Program-made: the position numbers and the translations under genes | Notes under the pieces: generated by a model | The model's input: only the letters and a program-made list of their open reading frames with translations | Told to the model about the DNA's origin: nothing | Database searches by the model: none | Assembly (NCBI GenBank): GCA_030648615.1 | Contig: JAUSHJ010000040.1 | Location: 1 to 64,000, forward strand | DNA length: 64,000 nucleotides | Reading direction: 5' to 3' | From: Microcaldota archaeon | Lineage (GTDB): Archaea; Micrarchaeota; Micrarchaeia; Anstonellales; Bilamarchaeaceae | Shown: piece by piece, positions 51,366 through 60,643 of the stretch | How positions within the stretch are numbered: position 1 is the stretch's first letter | How the letters are laid out: each line of letters starts with the position of its first letter

Positions 51366-51752
51366 TTATTTGCAGTAAGGAATAATTTTTTCATCAAATA
51401 ATGACAAATCTCCTACAACTTTAAAAGTAATTTTTACGTTTTTCTTTAATGGATCTTCCTTTAAACCATCTAAAGCTATTTTTTGTCCATTTATTGCAAA
51501 ATCAGAATTAGTAGCCATTGTCACTTTTTTACCATCTTTTTCAGTGATTATAATCCTATTGCTATGATTATCTTTGCAAATATCTTCTGATAACAATTCT
51601 TGCAATGCGGCTTTCCTTGCTGGTCTTAATTGCTCGGCTTCTATCTTTGCATTTGTGAATTCTCTATTCAATTTTATGGATCCCCAGACAATTCCAATGG
51701 TACATAGGGCGCTTATTCCGATTACAATTTTTTGTTTTGTAGTTATTGCCAT
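51366..51752 (-). CDS. Hypothetical membrane-anchored protein
   Basis: A 128-residue protein with one N-terminal transmembrane helix ('IVIGISALCTIGIVWGSIKL'), a short charged helix and then a beta-rich domain ('RIIITEKDGKKVTMATNSDF', 'KKNVKITFKVVGDLSLF'). The last residues contain one Cys, and another occurs in 'EDICKDN', so a disulphide is possible if the domain is outside. The family is not recognised. It is convergent with gyrA. Confidence 0.62.
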   Translation of the reverse strand: MAITTKQKIVIGISALCTIGIVWGSIKLNREFTNAKIEAEQLRPARKAALQELLSEDICKDNHSNRIIITEKDGKKVTMATNSDFAINGQKIALDGLKEDPLKKNVKITFKVVGDLSLFDEKIIPYCK

Positions 51753-51828
51753 AAATTCACCTTAATAATATTAATATTTAAATCTATATATTTCACCAGT
51801 TTATGTCTGGTGGTTTTTGACATATTTT

Positions 51829-52090
51829 CATGTGTCAATTCGGCACGGAAACTCATGGTTTGACGCGTAACGCCGCGTCAAATATTGACACGATACGTCG
51901 TGTCAATGGATTGTCAATACTTTGTTGACAAATAGTGTCACGAATTGTCGTGACACTGGTTTTAACCTTGGGAGGAAGTGCCGAATTTACACAACTTTGC
52001 CCTCCCAATTGTTCGACGCTTCGAACAATGGGCATATTGTTGCTTATAGCAACAATCTTGTAGGCTGTGGTGGCCGAATGGGCAAATCAT
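51829..52090. repeat. Composite palindrome element, long copy with inserted hairpins
   Basis: The element reads CATGTGTCAATTCGGCAC...GTGCCGAATTTACACAACTTTGCCC...GGCTGTGGTGGCCGAATGGGCAAATCAT, nearly identical to 58515-58643 except for two variable segments. Segment one is about 100 bp longer here and made of TTTGACGCG/CGCGTCAAA, TTGACACGA/TCGTGTCAA, TTGTCAA/TTGACAA and AGTGTCACGA/TCGTGACACT. It is bounded by TGGTTT on both sides, whereas the short copy has one TGGTTT. Segment two has ATTGTTCGA/TCGAACAAT and ATTGTTGC/GCAACAAT in place of the other copy's hairpin. Confidence 0.85.
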
Positions 52091-52095
52091 CTAGA

Positions 52096-52539
52096 TTATT
52101 GCGTTTCCAAAAGTCGGACAAAATTTATTCCATCTGGGATGTAACACGATCTGAAAACACCACCTTTATAAGAATAAACAAGAGCTGAACCTCTTGCCCA
52201 GTCATACATCAATTTCTCGTACATTTCTGCCTGTTGAGGGTCTACCCTTACAAATACATTTGTTCCAGAACCATTCCATGTAAGTGGAACTATATTTCCA
52301 TCAGCAATAGCTCCATATATTTTCAATGGAAGTGGCCCTCTTTGCACAGAAAAACTTACACAATCTGCCAAGGGTGCGGGTAATTTCGGATGATCATTTA
52401 TTATTGCCCGTATGCCTTTTTTAACCTCTAGAACTATCGGGCCTTCCAGCATTGTAGGAGTTGCACGCATTTCTTTTGGCACATGCCTTTCTGCTGCTCT
52501 CATTGCTACTATTGTTGGTTTGTGATCATGAAGCTTCAT
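52096..52539 (-). CDS. Hypothetical protein
   Basis: A 147-residue soluble protein with mixed helix and strand content ('AIINDHPKLPAPLADCVSFS', 'NVFVRVDPQQAEMYEKLMYD'). No motif or family is recognised. It ends 6 bp from the composite palindrome element, so its transcript may run into that element; the gene at 58685 has the same arrangement relative to the other copy. Confidence 0.55.
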   Translation of the reverse strand: MKLHDHKPTIVAMRAAERHVPKEMRATPTMLEGPIVLEVKKGIRAIINDHPKLPAPLADCVSFSVQRGPLPLKIYGAIADGNIVPLTWNGSGTNVFVRVDPQQAEMYEKLMYDWARGSALVYSYKGGVFRSCYIPDGINFVRLLETQ

Positions 52540-52620
52540 AAGTAAGTTAATTATTAGTAGATTTTTTAAAGTTAACTTAAATCAGAACTTTCAACCACAT
52601 TATAACTAGATTGTTGAAAA

Positions 52621-53148
52621 TTATTCCCTACACTTGAACTTCTTGGTAGGTGTATACACCGGACCCTTGGGTTTCACATCGCTTCTGTAAAGATAAAAGC
52701 TATCACATTGGAACTTTCCAATTCCATCGTGCTTGTGCTTATCAAGAAACGGGAGAATTTCTATTTTCTCCCTGACTTTTGCAAGTGTTACATGCGAGGC
52801 AAATTCCTCTCGTTCAAACATGCCAGCTAATGCATCTTCTACTTGCTTATTCAATATGGCTAATTTTTCGCCTTCACAACCAATCCAAATTACGCGTACA
52901 TACTTTTCATTTGGAAATACGCCTATGGATTTAACCGAAATTTCAAATCTATCAAACTGAATTGATTTTAGCCTTGATTTAATTTCCTCTATCTTATCAT
53001 CATTTATATTACCTAAAAATTTCAAAGTTATGTGGAGTGCATTCCCTTCCACTAACTTCATGCCTTCTTCAGGCAGCGCTTTTTGTAATATAGAAATCTT
53101 TGCCTTAAGTTCTTCCGGAATATCTATTGCTATGAATAATCTTTGCAT
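52621..53148 (-). CDS. thpR: RNA 2',3'-cyclic phosphodiesterase (LigT/ThpR family)
   Basis: A 175-residue 2H phosphoesterase. Both HxTx motifs are present: 'LHITLKFLGN' near residue 40 and 'SHVTLAKVRE' near residue 118. 'RLFIAIDIPEELKAKI' is the typical N-terminus. Such enzymes open 2',3'-cyclic phosphates at RNA ends, and their older LigT name comes from tRNA-half ligation in vitro, which is of note in a genome with so many tRNA introns. It sits 4 bp downstream of the membrane-protein gene's stop on the same strand. Confidence 0.93.
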   Translation of the reverse strand: MQRLFIAIDIPEELKAKISILQKALPEEGMKLVEGNALHITLKFLGNINDDKIEEIKSRLKSIQFDRFEISVKSIGVFPNEKYVRVIWIGCEGEKLAILNKQVEDALAGMFEREEFASHVTLAKVREKIEILPFLDKHKHDGIGKFQCDSFYLYRSDVKPKGPVYTPTKKFKCRE

Positions 53149-53152
53149 ATAA

Positions 53153-53938
53153 TCACACTCTTGAATTAATCAGGTAAATAATATAAGCAAGTACCCATGT
53201 TGGTAATAGTGAAATTATCGTTCCAAGGTAGAGGCCAAATATCGGATAAGAGAAATAAACTGCCAACGCATAAAAGACAAAAACCACATAAGGTGGAATA
53301 AGACTACGTGCAAATGCCACAGCTTTTTCAATTCCATGGTCTTTCTGGAGTATGAAAAAGGATGAAGAAAATGCTGCCGGAAACATGGTAAATACTCCGC
53401 CCCAGACTGGGCCAAATAGTTTTCCTAGTAAAACTGCCATGGAAATTACAAATCCAGCTAGAATTGCTCTATATATAAAAAGTTTCATGGATTGTTTTAC
53501 TTTGTCCAATTCAATCTTGGCATTTTTCTTTTTAAAAAGAACATTTATTATTAAATAAACTAAAAAGAAAATTAGAATTGGTATTTGCAAATCATTATCT
53601 CTATATTGAATTATAAAAAATGCAAGAAATGCCCATACTAAAAGAGAAAACCATAGCGTGTTTTTCTTTAGTTTTTCTGAGAATTGAATAAATATCCCAA
53701 CAAAAATTAATGTTGCAGATAGGCTTAGCAAGGCAGGTGGTATAGTCTGCAATACAAATTCCACGGAGTTTGTAATTCCCATGAATAAAAATGATACCAA
53801 GGATGTAGTGGGTGTTGAAAGTAATGCTGTGCCAAATTTAACTCCGAAACGTTCAGCTAAATATAATGAAAGTGCAACCACTAGGCCACCGAATATGAAA
53901 GATAGGACTAACTGGAATAGAAATAATTCACTCAACAT
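53153..53938 (-). CDS. Polytopic membrane protein (DUF3147-like)
   Basis: About 261 residues with roughly eight transmembrane helices in two similar halves; 'LAERFGVKFGTALLSTPTTS' and 'LGKLFGPVWGGVFTMFPAAF' resemble each other, a feature of DUF3147-type proteins. The ATG at 53938 avoids overlap with the glycosyltransferase. No transport substrate is inferable. It is placed between the glycosyltransferase and thpR in a compact three-gene set on the minus strand. Confidence 0.7.
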   Translation of the reverse strand: MLSELFLFQLVLSFIFGGLVVALSLYLAERFGVKFGTALLSTPTTSLVSFLFMGITNSVEFVLQTIPPALLSLSATLIFVGIFIQFSEKLKKNTLWFSLLVWAFLAFFIIQYRDNDLQIPILIFFLVYLIINVLFKKKNAKIELDKVKQSMKLFIYRAILAGFVISMAVLLGKLFGPVWGGVFTMFPAAFSSSFFILQKDHGIEKAVAFARSLIPPYVVFVFYALAVYFSYPIFGLYLGTIISLLPTWVLAYIIYLINSRV

Positions 53939-53942
53939 CAGA

Positions 53943-55064
53943 TCACAATTTGTTTTCAAATTCCTTTGCCATTTCTAAAAGTTTCTTCCTTCCATCTAAT
54001 GTGATGGCAAATCTAGCCATTCTTTGTGTTTTCTTTTGCATTTCAGAGTTAGTTGCATGATCTACTATGAGTTCTTTTAACATTATTTCAGGAGTTCGGT
54101 AGTCTATCTTAGTTCCTAAACCTAGTTCCTGTATCATGGCCGCATTAGATTCCTGTTCAAAATGGAAATTATACGGAACGGATACTATTGGTTTTCCCAT
54201 GGAAACCGCTTCCATTAAAGTGGAATGTCCCCCTCCACATATTATTACTGAAGCATTTGCCATTAGTGGAAACGGATCAGACATTTTATCATAAACACGG
54301 AGATTGGGTAGCTTTTCAATTTCATCCTGTCCCTCACCAATTACAAGATCGAATTCATAGTCTCTTAGTTCTTTTGCAACATTTACTAATTTTTTAATTG
54401 CCTGGTTATCATGCCCAAAACCACGAACAAAACCAAAGACACGTTTTTTATTGTTTTTCTTTACAATTACCTCTGAAATATTTTTTTGTATTAATGGTCC
54501 AATATACTCTGTCTTTTCAGTTAACTGAGGAGAAAGAAGAATATTTTTTTCACAGATCGTAAACGGAGCTGGAAAATCAGGAATCAATATCTTATCTACA
54601 TACCCAAGAATGGTATAATTTATCTGTTTAACCGCATTGCCTATCCATCGTAATGCTTCATTCCGATCGGAAAAAAATCTATCTATATTTGTTTGGTTTA
54701 ATATCATCCAGAATGGTATTCCTTGCATTTTTGCAATTATTGCCGGAGAGAAGAAACTATCAGAAATAATTAGGTCTGGTTTTTCTTTTTTTATTAATTT
54801 CTGGTGTGACAGTGCACTCGATACGTCCATCTTTTTTATGGTCGTTACAATAGATTCTTGTATGTCTAACGCTCCCTTTTTTCCTATTAGCTTTATTTCA
54901 GATGGGACTTCAATGACGTCGAGTCCTTTTGAGATTGCAAATTCTCTTGCATATCCATAGGATGCAAATATGACTTCGTGTTCCTTTAGAAGTATTTTCC
55001 CTGCTGCTATAGTTCGGCTAGTATGGCCCAAACCTTCGCCACAAAAATAATACAATATTTTCAT
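53943..55064 (-). CDS. MurG-like family glycosyltransferase
   Basis: A 373-residue GT-B fold enzyme: 'ILYYFCGEGLGHTSRTIAAG' is the N-terminal glycine-rich loop, and 'ICGGGHSTLMEAVSMGKPIV' near residue 285 is the nucleotide-sugar binding motif seen in UDP-sugar transferases. The middle has 'RVFGFVRGFGHDNQAI'. A role in cell-surface glycan or glycolipid synthesis is likely; the acceptor is unknown. The ATG at 55064 is preferred. A degenerate palindrome element lies directly upstream of its start. Confidence 0.85.
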   Translation of the reverse strand: MKILYYFCGEGLGHTSRTIAAGKILLKEHEVIFASYGYAREFAISKGLDVIEVPSEIKLIGKKGALDIQESIVTTIKKMDVSSALSHQKLIKKEKPDLIISDSFFSPAIIAKMQGIPFWMILNQTNIDRFFSDRNEALRWIGNAVKQINYTILGYVDKILIPDFPAPFTICEKNILLSPQLTEKTEYIGPLIQKNISEVIVKKNNKKRVFGFVRGFGHDNQAIKKLVNVAKELRDYEFDLVIGEGQDEIEKLPNLRVYDKMSDPFPLMANASVIICGGGHSTLMEAVSMGKPIVSVPYNFHFEQESNAAMIQELGLGTKIDYRTPEIMLKELIVDHATNSEMQKKTQRMARFAITLDGRKKLLEMAKEFENKL

Positions 55065-55068
55065 AATT

Positions 55069-55130
55069 ATCATGTGTCAATTTGACACCAGAATTTACAT
55101 AACTCTCAATTGTTGCATTGCAACACTAGG
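55069..55130. repeat. Composite palindrome element, short degenerate copy
   Basis: CATGTGTCAATT, then a shortened middle, then GAATTTACATAACT matches the ends of the composite element at 51829 and 58515 (GAATTTACACAACT there). The CGGCA...TGCCG stem is missing; instead TGTGTCAA/TTGACAC forms a tight hairpin, and ATTGTTGC/GCAACA follows. It lies in the leader of the glycosyltransferase gene. Confidence 0.65.
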
Positions 55131-55258
55131 CATAGAGATTTAAATCATAAAACTAAATAAAAATCTATATGTGATCCAATAATGTCGGATCAATCTATGC
55201 ACAGCCAAAGTTTTAAGATAGTGGTTGTGCAATTGGAATAACTTAGGTGGTTGTGCAT

Positions 55259-56497
55259 ATGGTAACTTCTGATTATGAGATATTTAGTTCATCAAGTAAA
55301 GAACTCTCTTGTATGTTTGCTGAAAACACGATAAAAGTCAAGGAGTTCTCAGAGAATTCTGGCTATGGCATACGTGCTCTAAAGGACAAGAAAGTTGGGT
55401 TTTCTTACTGTAGTTCAGAAAAAGACATTAAGGATACTATAGAAAAAGCAGCAACGCTTTCAAAATTCTCTCCTATTTCCACATTTTCATTCCAGGAAAA
55501 ACAACATTTTGAAAAGTTAAATTCTTATGATCCAAAAATAGCAGAACTCAGTGAGGAAGAAATGAAGTCTGCTGTAGCTCAGATTGCAGACATAGTGAAA
55601 TCGGTGAAAGCAAGACCAAGAATATACTTTTCAACAGGAACTGAAAATATTTCTCTAGAGAATATTACTGGTTTTACCGGTAGTTACCAGAAAACTGGAG
55701 TTAGTGTTTATGCTGAAGCTACATTAGGTAAAGGTTACGGTTTTGGTTATTTATCTTCAATAAGTTTACCAAAAGATTTTTCCATAGTTGGGCAGCAGGC
55801 TGCAGAAATGGTTAAGGCAATGCAGAAACCTAAGAAACCCGAGACTGGTAGCTATACTGTTGTATTTACTCAGGAAGCTCTTCATAGTCTTTTAGAAGTT
55901 TTCCTGCCTTCCTTCTCAGGTGACTGGAAAAGAAAAAAGATATCTACACTTACAAATTCCATTGGCAAAAAAATACTCAGTGAAAAGCTTAGCATATATG
56001 ACAATGCTACTTTGCCTGCTTCAGGGATTCAACCATTTGATGACGAAGGAGTAAGATCTTGCAAGAGAGCAATTATAGAGAACGGAGTGTTCAAACAATT
56101 TATATACAATCGAGAAATAGCTGCACTGGATAATGTTCAAGAGAGTGGTTTCTGCACCAGAGAAGGTTTTTCATCTCCCCCTTCATTAGGTTCTTCTAAT
56201 TTAGAAATTTCTCCAGGAGATTATACTAGCTTTGAAGAAGAATTAGATGATTTTCTTCTTGTAAAATCTCTTCATGGGACGCATACGTCAAACATGACTA
56301 CTGGTGATTTTGGAGTAGAAGTTAACGTTGCATTTCACATGAAAAACGGCAAGCAGACTTCAATGCGCGGTTTCATGATAAGTGAAAACATATTTAATCT
56401 TTTCACACGCATAAAAGCAATTGAGAAAAAACAAAAAATTCATGATAATTTAATATGTTCTAGAATAGCATTTGAAAATGTAAAGGTGGTTTCATAG
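55259..56497 (+). CDS. TldD/PmbA family metalloprotease subunit
   Basis: About 412 residues of the TldD/TldE family. '[20 protein letters not shown]' is the N-terminal domain; '[19 protein letters not shown]' and '[19 protein letters not shown]' are typical of the C-terminal barrel. The HExxxH metal motif of TldD is not evident, which makes this closer to TldE/PmbA; a TldD partner is not in the window. The ATG at 55259 is preferred over GTG codons in the ribosome-site stretch AGGTGGTTGTG. The stop TAG overlaps the probable ATA start of lonB as ATAG. Confidence 0.9.
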   Translation: MVTSDYEIFSSSSKELSCMFAENTIKVKEFSENSGYGIRALKDKKVGFSYCSSEKDIKDTIEKAATLSKFSPISTFSFQEKQHFEKLNSYDPKIAELSEEEMKSAVAQIADIVKSVKARPRIYFSTGTENISLENITGFTGSYQKTGVSVYAEATLGKGYGFGYLSSISLPKDFSIVGQQAAEMVKAMQKPKKPETGSYTVVFTQEALHSLLEVFLPSFSGDWKRKKISTLTNSIGKKILSEKLSIYDNATLPASGIQPFDDEGVRSCKRAIIENGVFKQFIYNREIAALDNVQESGFCTREGFSSPPSLGSSNLEISPGDYTSFEEELDDFLLVKSLHGTHTSNMTTGDFGVEVNVAFHMKNGKQTSMRGFMISENIFNLFTRIKAIEKKQKIHDNLICSRIAFENVKVVS

Positions 56498-58485
56498 TAA
56501 AAAACTTTAAGACAACAGAAGAAATAGACGTACCAAAAAAGCTCATAGATCAGATAATAGGTCAGGAAAAAGCAGCAGACATAGTGAAGAAAGCTTCACA
56601 ACAAAAGCGTAATGTTTTGTTGATCGGTCCTCCTGGTACTGGTAAGAGTATGCTTGCCCAGGCCATGGCAGAATTGATGCCAATAGAAGAGTTGGAAGAT
56701 GTTTTAGCTTATCCGAATCCACATAATGAAAATCAGCCAATGGTACGTATAGTAAAAACATATCCTAGTTATAATGAAATAATAAAAAATCAGGAATTTT
56801 TAAGGTATTATAGTCCACAGGAAATAGCACTGATAAAAAAATTAGGTGATGAGAAGCGGACAGGTGAATTTCCAAAAGTTCTCAAAACTGGTTTAGGGAG
56901 GAGAATTGCCAATTATAAAAAACTCGAGGATAACGTTGCGTCAATTTCTCCACTTGCAATAATCTCCATACTCGGTCTTATTTTACTTGGTGTAATTTTC
57001 TTTGCTCCTATCTCAGAAAATATAAAATGGTTTATTCTTGCAGCAGTGCTTGGATTAGGTTTTCTCTATGTTATTTCAAATGCAACTGCGGGGCTTAGCA
57101 GGAGACTCACTCCATTTGAGCAACCGAATCCTAAATTAATTGTTGATAATACTGAGAAGTCAACTGCACCATTTGTTGATGCCACCGGAAGTAAGGCAGG
57201 TGCTCTTCTCGGAGATTGTAAACACGATCCACTCCAGAGCGGAGGATTAGGTACTCCAGCTCATCTTCGTGTAGAATCAGGTGCAGTTCACCGTGCCAAT
57301 AAAGGTGTATTATTCATAGATGAAATAGCTTCCTTGAAAATGAACTGGCAACAGGAGCTATTGACAGCAATGCAGGAGAAAAAATATCCAATTACTGGCC
57401 AGAGTGAAATGAGTTCAGGTGCATTGGTTAAAACTCAGGCAGTTCCTTCAGATTTTGTTTTAGTTGCTGCTGGGAATTTGCCAGATATGCAGCAGATACA
57501 TCCCGCTCTTCGTTCTAGAATACGTGGTGGTGGCTACGAAATTTATGTTGAAGATAATATGGAAGATAGTCCTGAAAACGAAGAAAAGATTGTGCAGTTC
57601 GTAGCTCAGGAAGTTAAAAAAGATGGTAAGATTCCTCACTTTACTAGAGATGCAGTAGAAATGATGATTGAAGAAGCTAGAAGAATGGCTGGTAGAAAGA
57701 ATAAATTCACACTTAATCTAAGAGAACTCGGTGGTCTTGTAAGAGCTGCAGGAGATATTGCAAAGGAGAAGAAAGCGAAATACGTAGAACGTGAGCATGT
57801 TACTGCAGCTAAAAAGATATTCAATTCCATTGAAGCACAACTGGGAAGAAAAATGATTGAAGTTAAGCGAGAGTATCAAACTATCATGACTTCCGGTAGT
57901 GCTGTAGGCAGAGTAAATGGTCTTGCTGTTTTAGGGGAGAGTATGGCTGGTCTCGTATTACCTATAGTGGCAGAAGTAACTCCTGCTGCAAGCAAGAATG
58001 AAGGAAAAGTAATTGCTACAGGGAAACTTGGAACTATTGCGAAAGAGGCAGTAGATAACGTTTCTGCAATAATCAAGAAATATATCGGCACAGATATTTC
58101 ACAGAAGGATATCCATATTCAATTTTTACAGACATACGAAGGAGTTGAAGGAGATTCTGCAAGTATTTCCATTGCTGTTGCAGTCATTTCAGCAATGGCA
58201 GGAGCTCCGATAAAACAGGATTTAGGTATGACTGGTTCACTTGATGTTCGTGGCGGGGTTTTGCCTATAGGCGGTGCAACTTCAAAGATTGAAGCTGCCA
58301 TGGATAGCGGATTGAAACGAGTATTAATTCCTTTCAGTAATGCAGAAGATGTTTATATGAGCAAAGATCGGAAAGGTAAGATCGAGATTATAAAAGTCAA
58401 GAATATTGTCGAAGTTTTGCAGAATGCGCTTGAGGATTGCAAGGAGAAAAAGGAATTAATTGCAAAGATGAAAAGACAGGCTTAA
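56494..58485 (+). CDS. lonB: Membrane-bound LonB protease, probable ATA start
   Basis: About 663 residues. The AAA+ part has Walker A '[17 protein letters not shown]' and Walker B '[12 protein letters not shown]'; between them two transmembrane helices near residues 160-210 ('[18 protein letters not shown]') anchor it, as in archaeal LonB. The protease domain has the Ser in '[19 protein letters not shown]' and the Lys in '[15 protein letters not shown]'. The track begins at GTG 56584, but the family N-terminus '[20 protein letters not shown]' is encoded upstream with no ATG, GTG or TTG. AAGGTGG followed by ATA at 56494, overlapping the tldD-like stop, is the natural start. Confidence 0.93.
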   Translation: MVKNFKTTEEIDVPKKLIDQIIGQEKAADIVKKASQQKRNVLLIGPPGTGKSMLAQAMAELMPIEELEDVLAYPNPHNENQPMVRIVKTYPSYNEIIKNQEFLRYYSPQEIALIKKLGDEKRTGEFPKVLKTGLGRRIANYKKLEDNVASISPLAIISILGLILLGVIFFAPISENIKWFILAAVLGLGFLYVISNATAGLSRRLTPFEQPNPKLIVDNTEKSTAPFVDATGSKAGALLGDCKHDPLQSGGLGTPAHLRVESGAVHRANKGVLFIDEIASLKMNWQQELLTAMQEKKYPITGQSEMSSGALVKTQAVPSDFVLVAAGNLPDMQQIHPALRSRIRGGGYEIYVEDNMEDSPENEEKIVQFVAQEVKKDGKIPHFTRDAVEMMIEEARRMAGRKNKFTLNLRELGGLVRAAGDIAKEKKAKYVEREHVTAAKKIFNSIEAQLGRKMIEVKREYQTIMTSGSAVGRVNGLAVLGESMAGLVLPIVAEVTPAASKNEGKVIATGKLGTIAKEAVDNVSAIIKKYIGTDISQKDIHIQFLQTYEGVEGDSASISIAVAVISAMAGAPIKQDLGMTGSLDVRGGVLPIGGATSKIEAAMDSGLKRVLIPFSNAEDVYMSKDRKGKIEIIKVKNIVEVLQNALEDCKEKKELIAKMKRQA

Positions 58486-58514
58486 CTAAGGTAATAAAAT
58501 GTTGTTTAAAACTC

Positions 58515-58643
58515 ATGTGTCAATTCGGCATGGAAACTCATGGTTTTAACTTTGGGAGGAAGTGCCGAATTTACACAACTTTGCCCTTCGGCCCTAATGA
58601 AACCACAGCCTTTAGGCTGTGGTGGCCGAATGGGCAAATCATA
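58515..58643. repeat. Composite palindrome element, compact copy
   Basis: CATGTGTCAATTCGGCATGG, then GTGCCGAATTTACACAACTTTGCCC, then TTCGGCC, ACCACAGCC/GGCTGTGGT (perfect 9-bp hairpin), GGCCGAATGGGCAAATCAT. TTTGCCC-TTCGGCC pairs with GGCCGAATGGGCAAA over 14 bases with one bulge. This looks like the uninterrupted form of the element at 51829. Confidence 0.85.
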
Positions 58644-58684
58644 TTATTTTTTTGTTATTTGATTCTAAAAAGGTTTTGGTCAGA

Positions 58685-59455
58685 TTACTCTAACGTCCAT
58701 GGCGCTTCGCAATGTGTCCCATGTGAGTAGAGATAGAGTGTAGGTAAATTAGGCAACATCTCTTTGTACTCTCGATCATTATAAGTAAACAATATTGCCT
58801 TACCACTAGTAATCCGATCCATTTCCTTTGCATCAAGTTTTCTCATCGTGTAATAAAGTAAAGCACCTTCTTCTTTGCTACCGCGTTTATACCATTTACC
58901 AGCTTGTCTGACTAATCTTTCTCTTAGCTGTGACTGTTCAAATTCTTCTCTAAATAAATATGCACTATCTCTTACTAGTTTTACTTTTTCTTTTGCATTA
59001 TCTAAAGTTGGGTTATCTAAATATAGCATATATGTGCCTGAGCCAAAGAAATAATATCGGTGTAGTAACGTGTGATCGTATCTATTTATGTCTGCCCAAT
59101 CCATTCCGTTTAAAACCGCATGGCTACTGGTTAAAATTACAGTAATCAAAAGTCCATCTTTATGAAATTCTTTGACTCTCAAATTTATTTCTTCAAGCCT
59201 AAGCATCACATTCTTCTCTCTTTTATCAGGTTCTCTTGGTAAATGTGGATATCCCCAGTAGAGATAAACTGGTATACGTGATGATGCTCCTGTACCATGA
59301 TTAGTTATCCTAGTCTTAACTATCTCTTCTATTCCATTACGATCTTCTTGCAGCACTGGTTCTCTGTTAAATTTTCTTGAGCATAAAACATCTGTAACTT
59401 TTACCACTTTTCTTTTTACAAAATGTTCATTTATTTTTTTTAATATATTTCCCAT
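58685..59455 (-). CDS. Hypothetical protein
   Basis: About 256 residues, soluble, rich in Arg, Lys, Glu and Tyr. Stretches of note are 'SRIPVYLYWGYPHLPREPDK', 'GLLITVILTSSHAVLNGMDW' and 'GKWYKRGSKEEGALLYYTMR'. The alternation of strand and helix suggests an alpha/beta enzyme fold, but I do not recognise the family. The ATG at 59455 is chosen over 59470. It is divergent from the Lrp-type regulator and ends close to a composite palindrome element. Confidence 0.58.
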   Translation of the reverse strand: MGNILKKINEHFVKRKVVKVTDVLCSRKFNREPVLQEDRNGIEEIVKTRITNHGTGASSRIPVYLYWGYPHLPREPDKREKNVMLRLEEINLRVKEFHKDGLLITVILTSSHAVLNGMDWADINRYDHTLLHRYYFFGSGTYMLYLDNPTLDNAKEKVKLVRDSAYLFREEFEQSQLRERLVRQAGKWYKRGSKEEGALLYYTMRKLDAKEMDRITSGKAILFTYNDREYKEMLPNLPTLYLYSHGTHCEAPWTLE

Positions 59456-59577
59456 ACTACCACCAATCATAACTGCTCAAAAACTATATTTAAAACTTTT
59501 TATCTTTCTTTTTTAAAAAATTAGTAAAATTATTAAAAATGGCAATCTTTTTAAAGATTTACTGGCAACAATGCTAT

Positions 59578-60561
59578 GTGACCTTAGACCTATTAGATAA
59601 AAAGATTCTCCATCAGCTTGACAGGAATTCAAGAGTTTCCTACTCAAAAATAGCCAAGAAATTGAAAACAAGCCCCCAAGTTGTGAAATATAGGGTTGAG
59701 CAACTCTATAAAAATGGCATACTACTTTATTGCTGGCCCATGGTTGAATATAGGGGTATAGGCTACTTTTTTGGTTTGCATTTTATCAAGCTCAAGAACT
59801 TAACTCCAGAAAAAGAAAAAGAATTTTATGGTTATTTAAATTCTCATAAATTCATTCCAATTATTATGCGTGGGCAAGGCTATGCTGATATTATAATTGG
59901 TATCGATGGCCAGGGAATTCATCACCTAAACGAAATCATGCAAGATCTTAATACTCGTTTTAGCGATATTTTTCTTGACTGGGATACGGTAATTCCAATT
60001 GGTTTTTCTAGGTTTAATCGGAACTATTTGGTTGGTACTAGTGAATCTACAGAAAAAGTAGCATTTACTGGAGCTTCAGTAAAAAAAGAGAGTGATGAAA
60101 AAGATAGGATGGTTCTTTCGATGCTAAATAACAATGCAAGAACTCCTATTTTGGAAATTGTAAAAAAAGTCGGGATTTCTTACGAGAATGTTGTTAAGAG
60201 GATAAAAAAACTTGAAAATAGCGGAGTCATTCAGTGCTACACTGTTTTATTAGACCATGTTAAGGCTGGCTACCCACGTTATCGTACTCTCATAAAATTT
60301 GCAGGCTTGACAAAACAAGAAGAAAAAAGATTTTTTACTTATTGTGATTTTCACCCGAATATCGTGCACCATTTAAAAGTATTAGGGAACTGGGATCTGG
60401 TTGTTGATATAGAAGTGGAGAATATGGAAAAGTTAAGGCAAATAATAGAGGAAATAAAATTCAAGTTTTCTAAGAGTATCAGAAGAATTGAACCTACATA
60501 TATTTACAAGATTGACCGTTTCAGGGATATACCGGTAGAATATCCAGAATTTAACGATTAG
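59578..60561 (+). CDS. Double Lrp/AsnC-family regulator
   Basis: About 327 residues containing two Lrp units in tandem. The first has HTH 'LDKKILHQLDRNSRVSYSKI' and a RAM-like domain; the second starts near residue 170 with 'DRMVLSMLNNNARTPILEIV' and 'YENVVKRIKKLENSGVIQCY' and again a RAM-like domain ('WDLVVDIEVENMEKLRQII'). Such a pseudo-dimer replaces the usual homodimer. GTG at 59578 gives the normal Lrp start; the upstream codons are not conserved-looking. Target genes are unknown. Confidence 0.85.
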   Translation: MTLDLLDKKILHQLDRNSRVSYSKIAKKLKTSPQVVKYRVEQLYKNGILLYCWPMVEYRGIGYFFGLHFIKLKNLTPEKEKEFYGYLNSHKFIPIIMRGQGYADIIIGIDGQGIHHLNEIMQDLNTRFSDIFLDWDTVIPIGFSRFNRNYLVGTSESTEKVAFTGASVKKESDEKDRMVLSMLNNNARTPILEIVKKVGISYENVVKRIKKLENSGVIQCYTVLLDHVKAGYPRYRTLIKFAGLTKQEEKRFFTYCDFHPNIVHHLKVLGNWDLVVDIEVENMEKLRQIIEEIKFKFSKSIRRIEPTYIYKIDRFRDIPVEYPEFND

Positions 60562-60643
60562 GTTTTTACCTAACAATCAGTTAGCTATTTAAATTACCTA
60601 TTCGTGCTAGTTCTAACAATACTAGGTCAAACGGTGATAACCT

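Noticed and set aside
51829-52090. Insertion sequence with its own transposase
   Set aside because: The element has no coding frame of its own; only palindromes are present.
56584-58485. LonB starting at GTG 56584
   Set aside because: The conserved N-terminus before Walker A is encoded upstream in the same frame.
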